64,000 nucleotides of DNA from Sphingosinicella sp. (lineage in GTDB: Bacteria > Pseudomonadota > Alphaproteobacteria > Sphingomonadales > Sphingomonadaceae), in assembly GCF_013911755.1 (NCBI RefSeq), contig NZ_JACESP010000005.1:98288-162287 (forward strand), read 5' to 3'. A program made the position numbers and the translations under genes. Below, piece by piece: positions 16,941-25,943 of this stretch (positions within the stretch are counted from its first letter, which is position 1; the number at the start of each line of letters is the position of its first letter). The notes below the pieces were generated by a model. That model had not been told where the DNA came from. It did not search any database and saw nothing but the letters and a program-made list of their open reading frames with translations.

Positions 16941-17615
16941 TCACGCACCCCCGCCCGAAAGAATGAGCGCGACAACGACCAGGTAGAACGCCGCCTCGAA
17001 ATACACCCAGAGCGTATTGGCGATCGCCCTCGGCCATGAGATCGTCAGCGCGCGGCGGAATTGCATTGTCTGCACCGTCCAGTACCAGAGCGTCGACGCC
17101 GCGAAGAGGATAGGCTCCGCGCCCGCCCGCATGCCCACAATGTCGTAGCTCGTCACCAGCCACAGCATGAACGCATAAATGGCCGCGAGATAGCATTGCC
17201 CGTAAAACGCCGGTCGCAGGTTCTTGCGTTCCAGCGGCAGTCCGCGTGCGCGCACGTACCGAAGCGCGGCGAATAGCGGCAGCAGGCCGAACAGGAACGC
17301 CCGCAGCATCACGAAATGTTCGTCCGAAGCAAAGAAGGTCCGCACCTCTTCGTTCTTCGCCGGAATCTGCGGCAGCGTGCCGAACGCGAGTTCAAGCCCG
17401 TGCAGCAAAAGCAGCGTCAGCAGCAGCAACAGCGGCGGGCTCAGCGTATCGGTATATTGTTCGTCCTCGGCGTCGGTCTGCTCGTGGTCCGAATAGGTGA
17501 TCATCTTCAACGGGTGCCGCAGCACCAGCCACAAGGTGCGCGGAAAATAGATGAGCCACGTCAGGACTTCGAAGAGCAGATCGCCGAACGACCGGATCAG
17601 CTTCAGAAAATCCAC
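16941..17615 (-). CDS. Multi-pass membrane protein, unknown
   Basis: The product has about five hydrophobic segments (for example LLLLLTLLLLHGLELAF, LRAFLFGLLPLFAAL, AAIYAFMLWLVTSYDIVG and a terminal AFYLVVVALILSGG). The start is placed at GTG 17615, seven bases after GGAG; a GTG at 17630 is the alternative. The layout resembles small Yip1-like or YIP/permease-type membrane proteins of alphaproteobacteria, but I cannot name a function. It lies between the esterase and the N-acetyltransferase gene and may share a transcript with the latter. Confidence 0.75.
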   Translation of the reverse strand: MDFLKLIRSFGDLLFEVLTWLIYFPRTLWLVLRHPLKMITYSDHEQTDAEDEQYTDTLSPPLLLLLTLLLLHGLELAFGTLPQIPAKNEEVRTFFASDEHFVMLRAFLFGLLPLFAALRYVRARGLPLERKNLRPAFYGQCYLAAIYAFMLWLVTSYDIVGMRAGAEPILFAASTLWYWTVQTMQFRRALTISWPRAIANTLWVYFEAAFYLVVVALILSGGGA

Positions 17616-17689
17616 GTGCGCGCTCCACACCTTTCCGCAGACCGGCCATGTCTAGGACGACACGCTTGCCTGCGTAAACCGTTCGCGCG

Positions 17690-18511
17690 CTAGTCGAACT
17701 CCCCCTTCGGCAACGTCTCGACCTTCGCCCACACCGCTGCGACGTCCGGCACGTCCAGCCCGAACACGCCGCTGAACGCTGCGGCGAGGTCATCCGCGCT
17801 CGTCATCGCGTTGGTCGTCATGCCGCCTGCCGTCAGCGTGCGCCGCGTGCGGTTGACGATCGATTCGATGCGCCCGTCGAAGTGGCGCATGACCACGAGG
17901 TTGCCTCTGAACGGCGAGCCTGCTTCCGTCATTAGCCAGGCCTGCTGCGCCGCAAGCTGGGGCTCGTCGGCGTAGTCCGCCTTGAAGTCGAAGCTCGGTG
18001 CCGCGCCGAAACGCTGGTTGCGGAAGCGCAGCCAGTCCGCGTCCGCCGCTTCGATGCCGAAATCGTGGAACTCGTGGCTATGGTCGCCGATCGCGAGCGG
18101 GATCGGCCGCGCGGGCGCATCGCCAAGGCCGCCATCCACCAGCCACGGCTGTTCGAGGTCCACGCGCAGCGTCAGGTGGTTTCCCACAACCGCGTCACCG
18201 AGTTCGGCGCGGCGCACACCGCCGCACAGACGCGTTACCTGAAACCCTGCCGCGGAGAGCGCGGCGCCCAGAAGTCCGTTCATCTCGTAACACCAGCCGC
18301 CGCGCGTACCGCCGATCATCTTGTCGAACGCTGCCGCCGGGTCGATCGCGTTCGGCCAGCCCATGAAGGCGTCGAGCACTTCCCATGTAAAGGCGCGCAC
18401 GTGCCCCCGCTGGAACGCGGCAAGGCGTTCGAGATCGGGGGCGCCGTCGCGTGGCACGCCGATACGCGAGCAGTAACGGTCCATCTGCGCGGGTGTCAGT
18501 TCGGTCAGCAC
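17690..18511 (-). CDS. Arylamine N-acetyltransferase
   Basis: The 273-residue protein has the NAT catalytic triad: Cys74 in RGGWCYEMN, His112 in NHLTLRV and Asp126 in VDGGLGD. It transfers acetyl groups from acetyl-CoA to aromatic amines or hydrazines in the cytoplasm. The start is a GTG at 18511. It points away from recO across a 58-base gap. Confidence 0.93.
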   Translation of the reverse strand: MLTELTPAQMDRYCSRIGVPRDGAPDLERLAAFQRGHVRAFTWEVLDAFMGWPNAIDPAAAFDKMIGGTRGGWCYEMNGLLGAALSAAGFQVTRLCGGVRRAELGDAVVGNHLTLRVDLEQPWLVDGGLGDAPARPIPLAIGDHSHEFHDFGIEAADADWLRFRNQRFGAAPSFDFKADYADEPQLAAQQAWLMTEAGSPFRGNLVVMRHFDGRIESIVNRTRRTLTAGGMTTNAMTSADDLAAAFSGVFGLDVPDVAAVWAKVETLPKGEFD

Positions 18512-18569
18512 GATTCACGCCCCCGTATATCGTTTGACGCGCCTCTAGCGCCTCGGCGATGATCCGCCA

Positions 18570-19295
18570 ATGCACCTTGATGCCGAAGCTCTCGTCTGCT
18601 CTGCCATTGCTCACGGCGAGAACGGCGCGGTCGTGCGTTTCCTCACGGCGGAGTCCGGGCTCGTCGCCGCTTATGTGCCGGGCGGACGCTCGCAGCGCCT
18701 GCGCCCGGCGCTCGCGCCCGGCACGCGCGTGCGCGTGCGCGTCGACGGCCGCAGCGACACGCAGCTGGCGCGCGCCGCAGTGGAGATCGTGCGTTCGCGC
18801 GCCGCGCTCGCCTTCGATCCGCTGGCGCTCGCGCTCGTCGAGTGGCTCGCGGGCCTCGCCGCGACGCTGCTCCCCGAGGGCCACCCCTACCCGCGCATCC
18901 ACGAAACGTTCGAATCGGTGCTCGACCTCGCCGAGTTGCAGGACGACCCTCTCGTCACACTTGCCGCGCTCGCGCGGTTCGAGCTGCTCCTGCTTGCAGA
19001 ACTTGGCTTCGGGCTCGATCTTTCCACCTGCGCCGCGACGGGCCAGACAACGGGCCTCGCTTTCGTTTCCCCCAAGACCGGCCGCGCGGTGAGCGCAGGC
19101 GCGGGCGCGGCTTATGCGGACCGTCTGTTCCGCCTGCCCGCGTTTGTCGCGAACGGTGGCACGGCAAGCGCGGAGGATGTCGCCGAAGCCCTGCGTATCG
19201 CCCGCCATTTCATCGAGCGCGACCTCCTCCACGGCCGCCGCGCAACGACCCTCACCGCTGCACGCGACCGGATCGAGGCACGGCTGAAGCGGTAG
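18570..19295 (+). CDS. recO: DNA repair protein RecO
   Basis: The 241-residue product has the RecO N-terminal OB-fold (LVCSAIAHGENGAVVRFLTAESGL, YVPGGRSQRLRP) and the helical C-terminal half with FELLLLAELGFGLDLSTCAATG. It loads RecA on SSB-coated DNA in the RecFOR pathway and usually sits near parC in this group, as here. Zinc cysteines are reduced to one in the usual cluster region. Confidence 0.93.
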   Translation: MHLDAEALVCSAIAHGENGAVVRFLTAESGLVAAYVPGGRSQRLRPALAPGTRVRVRVDGRSDTQLARAAVEIVRSRAALAFDPLALALVEWLAGLAATLLPEGHPYPRIHETFESVLDLAELQDDPLVTLAALARFELLLLAELGFGLDLSTCAATGQTTGLAFVSPKTGRAVSAGAGAAYADRLFRLPAFVANGGTASAEDVAEALRIARHFIERDLLHGRRATTLTAARDRIEARLKR

Positions 19296-19299
19296 GGCG

Positions 19300-19458
19300 T
19301 CAGCGGCAGCGCGGCTGTTCCGCACGCCAAGGCGCGCGCCACTGGATGGCGCGCAACTGACACATCACCCCGACCAACGAAACGACAATGCCTTCCACAA
19401 AGCCGTAAAAGGCGGAGCGGTGTTCGGTCATCAGCCGCATTTCGAACTCATCACGCAT
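19300..19458 (-). CDS. 52-residue possible membrane peptide
   Basis: An ATG at 19458 with a GGAG site seven bases upstream begins a 52-residue product. It has a charged N-terminus, a hydrophobic segment (FVEGIVVSLVGVMC, residues 20-33) and a basic Arg-rich tail. It is divergent from the LysR regulator and ends four bases after recO on the opposite strand. Divergent position next to a LysR gene is the usual layout of a regulated target, but this could also be a non-coding interval. Confidence 0.4.
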   Translation of the reverse strand: MRDEFEMRLMTEHRSAFYGFVEGIVVSLVGVMCQLRAIQWRAPWRAEQPRCR

Positions 19459-19535
19459 TGCAATTCTCCGTGTTTCAATGCGTGGAACATGCCTGTGCGC
19501 CGCCTGCGAAACCAACAAAACGATGGACGCCAATC

Positions 19536-19562
19536 ATAAGCCAGACTTATGTTAGACTTATG
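19536..19562 (+). promoter_or_regulatory. LysR-type operator overlapping the regulator start
   Basis: ATAAG (19536-19540), five bases, CTTAT (19546-19550) is a LysR-box dyad. A second half, as the direct repeat AGACTTATG at 19543-19551 and 19554-19562, ends on the start codon ATG at 19560. It fits autoregulation of the LysR gene and possibly control of the divergent 52-residue gene. No ribosome site precedes the ATG. Confidence 0.5.
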
Positions 19563-20492
19563 CGCCGCCTACCACCTCTTGCCGCCATCCGCGCCTTCGA
19601 GGCTGCGGCACGTCAAGGCCATTTCACTCGTGCGGCTCAAGAGCTCGGCATGACGCAGGCAGCCGTCAGCTATCAGGTGCGTCTGCTCGAGGAGCGCGTT
19701 GGCCATAAGCTCTTCTTCCGAACCGGCGGCGGCGTGAAGCTCACCGATATCGGCGCACGCATCGCGCCTTTGCTGTCGGGCGCCTTCGACACGATGGAGG
19801 AGGCATTCCGCGCCGTGCGGCAGGAAACGGAAAGCGTGCTCACCATCTCCTGCACCGTCTCCCTGGCGGCAAACTGGCTCGCGCCCCGTCTCGGTGCGTT
19901 TCAGGTGACGCGGCCGTCGCTGGCCGTGCGTCTGCAGAGCCAGAACCATCTCGTCGATTTCGCGCGCGAGGATGTCGACGTCGCATTGCGCCTCGGGCAT
20001 GGCGATTGGCCAGGGCTCACGTCGCATTTCGTCATGCGTGACGCCGTCCGCGCCTTTGCGAGCCCCGCTTTCCTCGCCGCGCACCCGCCCATCCAGAGCG
20101 TCGACGACGTACTTCGCCTGCCGCGCATCAGCGCGGGCGACGAATGGTGGTCGGTCTGGCGCGCCTGTTTCGACGCCGCGCATATTGAGGATCGCCCCGC
20201 GCCCGGCCTTCGGCTCGATTCCCAGATCATGGAGATGCAGGCGATCACGGCGGGGCACGGCATTGGCCTGCTCAATCCACTGTTCTGGACCCACGATATC
20301 GCCGCTGGGCGGCTCGTCCCCGTATTCGGGGATACCGTGTTTGATCACCGCAGCTACTGGCTTGTCTATCCCGAGCACACAGGCACACGGCCCAAGGTGA
20401 AGGCGTTCCGGGAATGGCTTCTCGCGGAGGCTGCACGCGAGGCGGCAAGCGACCCGTTCGGCAACTATGAGTATCCCGCCAGACGCGCCTGA
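19560..20492 (+). CDS. LysR-family transcriptional regulator (GcvA-like)
   Basis: The 310-residue protein has a winged helix-turn-helix at residues 2-60 ([45 protein letters not shown]) and a type-2 periplasmic-binding-like effector domain. The order of motifs ([25 protein letters not shown]) is that of the GcvA/AmpR-like branch. Effector unknown. Translation starts at ATG 19560 inside the operator repeats, so the mRNA may be leaderless; in-frame extension to 19458 is unlikely because it would overlap the divergent gene. Confidence 0.9.
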   Translation: MRRLPPLAAIRAFEAAARQGHFTRAAQELGMTQAAVSYQVRLLEERVGHKLFFRTGGGVKLTDIGARIAPLLSGAFDTMEEAFRAVRQETESVLTISCTVSLAANWLAPRLGAFQVTRPSLAVRLQSQNHLVDFAREDVDVALRLGHGDWPGLTSHFVMRDAVRAFASPAFLAAHPPIQSVDDVLRLPRISAGDEWWSVWRACFDAAHIEDRPAPGLRLDSQIMEMQAITAGHGIGLLNPLFWTHDIAAGRLVPVFGDTVFDHRSYWLVYPEHTGTRPKVKAFREWLLAEAAREAASDPFGNYEYPARRA

Positions 20493-20535
20493 CGGAAGGC
20501 TCGCATCGCTTCGTTCGGCCTGCTATCGCCCTCCC

Positions 20536-22821
20536 ATGACCGAACTTCTCGACCCTGAATCGAACATCATCGAAGCCCCGTTCGGCGACGCGCTCGCGGA
20601 TCGCTATCTGGTTTATGCGCTCTCCACGATTACCGCGCGCTCGTTGCCTGATGTGCGCGATGGGCTGAAGCCGGTCCACCGCCGGCTCCTGTGGGCGATG
20701 CGGCTCCTGAAGCTCGATCCAGGCCAAGGGTACAAGAAGTGCGCGCGCGTCGTCGGCGACGTTATCGGTAAATACCATCCGCACGGAGACGTTGCAGTCT
20801 ACGACGCCATGGTCCGCCTCGCGCAAAGTTTCTCCCTGCGCTACCCGCTCGTCGACGGCCAGGGCAACTTCGGTAACATCGACGGCGATAACGCCGCCGC
20901 CTACCGCTACACCGAGGCGCGACTGACGCAGGTCGCCATCGATCTGATGGCTGGCCTCGACGAGGACGCGACCGACTTCCGCCCGACATACAATGGCGAA
21001 GACGAAGAGCCGGAGGTGATGCCCGGCCTGTTCCCGAACCTGCTCGCCAACGGCGCCAGCGGCATCGCCGTCGGCATGGCGACCTCGATCCCGCCACACA
21101 ACGCCGCCGAACTCATCGACGCCGCCGTGCTCCTGATCGATCAGCCTGACGCCGGGCTGGACCGTCTTCTTGAACATGTGAAAGGCCCGGATTTCCCGAC
21201 CGGCGCGCTCATCGTCGATGGGCCTGCGAGCATCCGAGAGGCTTACGCTACCGGTCGCGGCAGCTTCCGCGTGCGTGCTCGCTTCGCCGGCCGTGAAGAC
21301 CCGGCGACGGGAAAATGGACGGTCGAGCCGGAAAAGCTCTCCGGCGGCACATGGCAGCTCGTCGTCACCGAAATCCCCTACGGCGTGCAAAAGGGCAAGC
21401 TGATCGAGCAGATCGCGCAGCTCATCGCCGACAGGAAGCTCCCCATCCTCGAAGACGTGCGCGACGAGAGCGACGAGGCGATCCGCATCGTCATCGTGCC
21501 GAAGAGCCGCAACGTCGAGCCCGAGGTGCTGGTGGAAAGCCTCTACCGGCTCACGGAGCTCGAAACGCGCTTCTCGCTCAACCTTAATGTCCTCGATGCC
21601 GAGCGCACGCCGCGCGTGATGAGCCTGAAAGACGTGCTCACGCAGTGGCTCACCCACCAGATCGGCGTGCTCCTGCGCCGTTCCCGCCACCGGCTGGCGA
21701 AAATCGACGACCGGCTGGAGCTGCTCGGCGGCTATCTGATCGCCTATCTCAATCTCGACCGCGTCATCGAGATCATCCGCACCGAGGATGAGCCTAAGGC
21801 CGTGATGATGGAAGAGTTCCAGCTCACCGACCGGCAGGCCGAAGCCATCCTCAACATGCGCCTCCGCAGCCTTCGTCGCCTTGAAGAGATGGAAATCCGC
21901 AAGGAACGCGATGACCTCGCGAAGGAACGCGAAGGTCTCGTCGCGCTGATCGATAGCCCAGCGCGGCAGCGTACGCGCCTGAAGCGCGACCTCGCCGTGC
22001 TCCGCGCACGCTACGGCTTCGAAACCGTGCTCGGCGCCCGTCGCACGCGGATCGAGGAAGCCTCGGCGACGCGCGAGATTCCCTTGGAAGCCATGATCGA
22101 GAAGGAGCCGATCACCGTCGTCGTCTCGGCGAAGGGCTGGGCGCGCGCCATGAAGGGCCACCTAGACCTCAGCGATCCCGAGGCGTTCAAGTTCAAAGAA
22201 GGCGACGGCCCGGCCTTCGCCTTCCACGCGCAGACGACGGACAAGATACTCATCGCTGCCGACAATGGTCGTTTCTACACCGTAGGGGCCGACAAGCTCC
22301 CCGGCGGGCGCGGCTTCGGCGAGCCGCTCCGGCTGCTTGTCGATATCGAGGGTGATGCCGCAATCACCGCCGTCCTCGCGGCCCGGTCCGAAATGCGCGT
22401 GTTGCTCGCGGCAAACGACGGGCGCGGCTTCATCGCCGCGAACGAAGACCTTCTCGGGGAAACCCGCAAGGGCCGCCAAGTGATGACGTTCAAGAAGGGG
22501 GTGCGGCTGCACAGCGTCCGCGCCATCGAAGCGGCGGACGATCATCTCGCGCTCATCGGCGAGAACCGGAAGCTGCTGATCGTGCCGATCGCGGAAATCC
22601 CGGTGATGGTGCGCGGTCAGGGCGTCGCGCTTCAGAAATACCGCGATGGCGGCCTCTCGGACGTCCTGCCCTTCCGCCTCGCGGACGGGCTGTCATGGAC
22701 GATGGGCGGCAAGGAAGGCCGCACCCGCACCGAGACCGACCTTGCCAACTGGCTCGGCGCACGCGCACAGGTCGGCCGCCTCCCGCCGATGGGCTTCCCG
22801 CGCAACAATCGGTTCGACTGA
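20536..22821 (+). CDS. parC: DNA topoisomerase IV subunit A
   Basis: The 761-residue protein has the type IIA fold with [14 protein letters not shown] near residue 42, HPHGD near 81 and the active-site Tyr125 in [10 protein letters not shown]. The C-terminal beta-propeller is short and lacks a clear GyrA box, and the gene lies beside recO, so ParC is preferred over GyrA. It decatenates replicated chromosomes with ParE. The residue positions around 80-90 are the quinolone-determining region and look wild-type in layout (no resistance is claimed). Confidence 0.92.
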   Translation: MTELLDPESNIIEAPFGDALADRYLVYALSTITARSLPDVRDGLKPVHRRLLWAMRLLKLDPGQGYKKCARVVGDVIGKYHPHGDVAVYDAMVRLAQSFSLRYPLVDGQGNFGNIDGDNAAAYRYTEARLTQVAIDLMAGLDEDATDFRPTYNGEDEEPEVMPGLFPNLLANGASGIAVGMATSIPPHNAAELIDAAVLLIDQPDAGLDRLLEHVKGPDFPTGALIVDGPASIREAYATGRGSFRVRARFAGREDPATGKWTVEPEKLSGGTWQLVVTEIPYGVQKGKLIEQIAQLIADRKLPILEDVRDESDEAIRIVIVPKSRNVEPEVLVESLYRLTELETRFSLNLNVLDAERTPRVMSLKDVLTQWLTHQIGVLLRRSRHRLAKIDDRLELLGGYLIAYLNLDRVIEIIRTEDEPKAVMMEEFQLTDRQAEAILNMRLRSLRRLEEMEIRKERDDLAKEREGLVALIDSPARQRTRLKRDLAVLRARYGFETVLGARRTRIEEASATREIPLEAMIEKEPITVVVSAKGWARAMKGHLDLSDPEAFKFKEGDGPAFAFHAQTTDKILIAADNGRFYTVGADKLPGGRGFGEPLRLLVDIEGDAAITAVLAARSEMRVLLAANDGRGFIAANEDLLGETRKGRQVMTFKKGVRLHSVRAIEAADDHLALIGENRKLLIVPIAEIPVMVRGQGVALQKYRDGGLSDVLPFRLADGLSWTMGGKEGRTRTETDLANWLGARAQVGRLPPMGFPRNNRFD

Positions 22822-22840
22822 GACCGCCGCGGGCTTCCGC

Positions 22841-22866
22841 TTCGAAAGTTAACTTTATTTCGAAAG
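22841..22866 (+). repeat. Direct repeats flanking a palindrome after parC
   Basis: TTCGAAAG is found at 22841-22848 and 22859-22866, exactly 18 bases apart, with the dyad AAAGTTAACTTT (22845-22856) across the first copy. The block lies 20 bases after parC and about 110 before the GGDEF-EAL start. It could be a regulator site for that gene or part of the parC mRNA end. Confidence 0.35.
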
Positions 22867-22896
22867 CATAACTGCGCTTTACGGCTCCTTAATTTC

Positions 22897-22985
22897 ATGC
22901 GTGCCATTCCCTTCAAAACCGGTGTCGGCCTTCGCGTGATCTGAGGCCGGAGAATCAGCCGGCAGAGTCGCAAGTGAAGGGAATG
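22897..22985 (+). promoter_or_regulatory. Leader with RBS-sequestering hairpin and short uORF
   Basis: CATTCCCTTCA (22905-22915) is the exact reverse complement of TGAAGGGAATG (22975-22985), which carries the ribosome site and start region of the GGDEF-EAL gene. Smaller stems (GGCCT with AGGCC, GCCGG with CCGGC) lie inside. A 15-codon open frame (ATG 22897 to TGA 22944, MRAIPFKTGVGLRVI) covers the left arm. This could be a translation switch. It does not match the c-di-GMP riboswitch consensus. Confidence 0.45.
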
Positions 22986-24812
22986 ATGCAGTCGAAACAC
23001 GCTATCGGAGCGGCTGGTTCGGCGGCAGATCGTAACGGCGGTATTGAACCCGCCGCCGCGGCCGCAGCGGAAGCGATGCTTCAGGGTGTCATCGATACGC
23101 TCCCCGTTGGCGTGCTCATCTTCCAGGCCGGCCGCGATGGCATTCCCGTTTGCCTGTCCTCCAATGCTACGTTCGAAAGCTGGGCGCGCTATCCGCACAA
23201 TCAAGTGATCGGGCTCGGCCTGCCGCGCATCCGCCTTCTGAACGAGAACCCGCGCATCGGCGTCGCCGTGGAATCGCTGCTACAAGACCCGCGCGGTGCC
23301 AAGCGCGAGATCGACTGGACGGTTTCCGAAAGCCCGCGCCAGCGCCACCTGTCCGCGCACATCTCACCGTTGACACCGTCGGGCGATGCCCCGGCCCGCG
23401 TCGTCATTGCCGTGCGCGACCGCACGCCCGAGATTCAGGCCGAGCGCAACCTCAAGCAGACGATGCTGAACGATGCGCTCACTGGCCTTCCCAACCGCGT
23501 GCTGTTCATCGAACAGCTTGAAGAAGCGCTCGAAAGCCGCATGAAGTCGCACCTCGCGGTGGCGATCATCAACATCGACCGCTTCAAGCGCGTGAATGAA
23601 AACCTCGGCCACATCGTCGGGGACGAACTGCTCGCAGCGATGGCGCGCCGCCTCCTCCCCTGCATACGCGCCAACGATTGCCTCGCGCGCCTCTCGGGCG
23701 ACGAATTCGCCGTGCTGGTGAAAAACATCGATGCGCCCGAAGACACGATCCGTGTCGTGGAACGTATCCAGAGCACGCTCAAGTCGCCGTTCGTCATCAC
23801 CGGCGGCGAGTGTTTCGTTTCCGCGAGCATCGGCATCGCCACCACCTTCTCGTCACGCCGCTATTCCGAAGACCTGATCCGCGACGCCGATTTCGCACTG
23901 CATACCGCGAAGTCGCGCGGACGCGGCGGCATCGCCATCTACCAGTCGAGCGCGCACAGCGTCGCGCGCGACATGTTCCGCATGGAAGCCGATCTCCGGA
24001 AGGCGATTGAGCGGCAAGAACTCGAACTCGCCTTCCAACCCTACGTGAGCCTCGCCGAAGGTCGCCTCGTCGGCTTCGAGGCGCTCGCACGCTGGAATCA
24101 TCCCGAGCGCGGTATCATTTCGCCCTCCGACTTCATACCCATCGCCGAAGATTCGGGGCTGATCGTCCCGCTCGGCCGCTGGGCGATCGAAACCGCCTGC
24201 AACCAGATTGCCGACTGGCGCAGGCGCTGCCCCGGCGCAGCCGATCTCACCGTCGGCGTCAACGTCTCCGGACTGCAGCTCGCGCAGGATGATATCGTCA
24301 GCGCGGTCGAAGCCGCGCTCACCGCGTCGGGCATCCCAGGCCGCGCGCTCAAGGTCGAGCTCACCGAAAGCGCCATCGTCGAGAACCCGGAGCTGGCGCG
24401 GCAGATCTTCACCAAGCTGAAGCAGCTCGATCTCAGCATTGCGATGGACGATTTTGGAACCGGCTATTCGTCACTCAGCTACCTTCAGCAGCTGCCCATC
24501 GACGTGCTCAAGATCGACCAGTCGTTCGTCGCCGGGATGCTGAACTCAGACGACAGCCACAAGATCGTCACCACGATCATCGCGCTCGCGCGCAACCTCG
24601 GCATGACGACGGTTGCCGAAGGCGTCGAGGAACAGAGCCAGGCGGAGCGGCTGCGCGCGCTCGGCTGCGATACGGCGCAGGGCTATTTCTTCGCGCGGCC
24701 GATGGCTGCGCAGGAAGCCGAAAAGTTCATCGACAAGGGCGCCTGCTGCCCCTCACGCCAACACAGCATCGAGCAGCGCAGCGACGTGCACAGCGTCGTG
24801 CGGACACCCTGA
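22974..24812 (+). CDS. PAS-GGDEF-EAL cyclic-di-GMP protein
   Basis: About 612 residues: a PAS-like N-terminal domain (about 35-150), a GGDEF domain (about 155-315) and an EAL domain (about 330-585). The GGDEF signature is SGDEF (residues 241-245), a variant of the usual first Gly. EAL residues are intact: E369-A-L in GFEALARW, ESAIVENPE, and DDFGTGYSSLSYLQQLPIDVLKIDQSF. It likely degrades c-di-GMP, possibly with residual cyclase activity. No membrane segment was seen, so it is cytoplasmic. The start is uncertain between GTG 22974, ATG 22983 and ATG 22986. Its 3' end overlaps the CCA gene by 60 bases. Confidence 0.9.
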   Translation: MKGMMQSKHAIGAAGSAADRNGGIEPAAAAAAEAMLQGVIDTLPVGVLIFQAGRDGIPVCLSSNATFESWARYPHNQVIGLGLPRIRLLNENPRIGVAVESLLQDPRGAKREIDWTVSESPRQRHLSAHISPLTPSGDAPARVVIAVRDRTPEIQAERNLKQTMLNDALTGLPNRVLFIEQLEEALESRMKSHLAVAIINIDRFKRVNENLGHIVGDELLAAMARRLLPCIRANDCLARLSGDEFAVLVKNIDAPEDTIRVVERIQSTLKSPFVITGGECFVSASIGIATTFSSRRYSEDLIRDADFALHTAKSRGRGGIAIYQSSAHSVARDMFRMEADLRKAIERQELELAFQPYVSLAEGRLVGFEALARWNHPERGIISPSDFIPIAEDSGLIVPLGRWAIETACNQIADWRRRCPGAADLTVGVNVSGLQLAQDDIVSAVEAALTASGIPGRALKVELTESAIVENPELARQIFTKLKQLDLSIAMDDFGTGYSSLSYLQQLPIDVLKIDQSFVAGMLNSDDSHKIVTTIIALARNLGMTTVAEGVEEQSQAERLRALGCDTAQGYFFARPMAAQEAEKFIDKGACCPSRQHSIEQRSDVHSVVRTP

Positions 24813-25943
24813 AGCCACCCAGTCACGTTCGAAGCGTTGCAGGCGGTGGCTCACCTCCGGGCCGGGCGCAATCCCGCGCGCGATGATATCCTTGCCGGTA
24901 ATCGGCATTGCGGGACGCTCCCAGCCTTCGAGCGCGGCCCACGCGGCATGGCCTTCGTCGCCCAGCAGCAGTAGGCGGTCCCGCGCCGTCTCCGCGCCGC
25001 TGAAATAGGCCGCTGTGCAAGGATCATCGGGCAGCGCCGGGTCGGGGAGGCCAAGCGCATCGAGCCGCACGGTATCGCGCCGGGAGAGTCTGAGCCGCGC
25101 ACCGAACGCCGTGCCCAGCCCTGCACGCTGCGGCAGCAGCGCGGCAAAGCGCCGGACCGGGTCGGGCTCGGCGCCCCACGCGGCCTCGCGCGCCGCGAGT
25201 GCCGCAAGGTTCGCAACCCGCTCCGCCGCGATTTCCGGCAGCACCGGCTTCAGAACGCCGAGTGACAGCATCAGCCCGATCGTCTCCGCCGCGCGCGGCA
25301 GCACGAGGATGCGGAACAGTTCGTCGCGGATGCGCTCGCGCGACAGTGCCATCAGATCGTTCGCGCGCGCCGCGCACGCCGCAAGCCCCTCCGCGTCCGG
25401 CTCCCCGCGGCCGAAGCGGCTGTGGAAGCGGAAGAAGCGCAGGATGCGCAGGTGATCCTCGGCGATGCGCTGGAGCGGCTCCCCGATGAAGCGGACACGG
25501 CCCGCATGTAGATCAACTAGTCCGCCGAACCAGTCGTCGATCTCGCCCGAGGGGAGCCGGGCATAGAGCGCGTTGATCGTGAAATCGCGCCGGGCCGCGT
25601 CCTCGCGCCAGTCAGCTGTATACTTTACGGTCGCGCGGCGCCCGTCGGTGGAAACGTCGCGGCGCAGTGTCGTGACCTCCATGATGAGGTCGGGGGTTAC
25701 GGCTGTCACCGTGCCGTGTGCGATGCCGGTCGGCACCACCTGCACGCCCGCTGCCTCCAGCCGCTGCGTCACTTCCTGGGGTGAGAGCGCGGTCGCGAGA
25801 TCGACGTCCGTCACCGGCAGGGCAAGCAGCGCATCGCGCACCGCGCCGCCGACCAGCCGCGTCGTACCGCTTTCGGCGTCGAGCGCGCGCAGCACCGTGC
25901 TGCCGCCCGGCGTTTCCGCCCATGCCTGCGGCGGGAGCTTCAT
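24753..25943 (-). CDS. cca: CCA tRNA nucleotidyltransferase
   Basis: The 396-residue protein has the class II nucleotidyltransferase head with RLVGGAVRDALLALPVTDVDLAT and the RRDFTINAL motif, followed by the neck and helical body. It adds or repairs the 3' CCA of tRNA. Poly(A) polymerase has the same fold, so a small doubt remains. The start overlaps the NUDIX stop as ATGA. The 3' end runs 60 bases into the convergent GGDEF-EAL gene. Confidence 0.9.
   Translation of the reverse strand: MKLPPQAWAETPGGSTVLRALDAESGTTRLVGGAVRDALLALPVTDVDLATALSPQEVTQRLEAAGVQVVPTGIAHGTVTAVTPDLIMEVTTLRRDVSTDGRRATVKYTADWREDAARRDFTINALYARLPSGEIDDWFGGLVDLHAGRVRFIGEPLQRIAEDHLRILRFFRFHSRFGRGEPDAEGLAACAARANDLMALSRERIRDELFRILVLPRAAETIGLMLSLGVLKPVLPEIAAERVANLAALAAREAAWGAEPDPVRRFAALLPQRAGLGTAFGARLRLSRRDTVRLDALGLPDPALPDDPCTAAYFSGAETARDRLLLLGDEGHAAWAALEGWERPAMPITGKDIIARGIAPGPEVSHRLQRFERDWVASGCPHDAVHVAALLDAVLA

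Noticed and set aside
20272-22161. A 629-codon minus-strand frame across lysR and parC
   Set aside because: Runs antisense through two real genes and resembles no family.
22897-22985. A c-di-GMP (GEMM) riboswitch in the GGDEF-EAL leader
   Set aside because: No conserved GEMM core sequences were found; only a plain hairpin on the ribosome site is visible.
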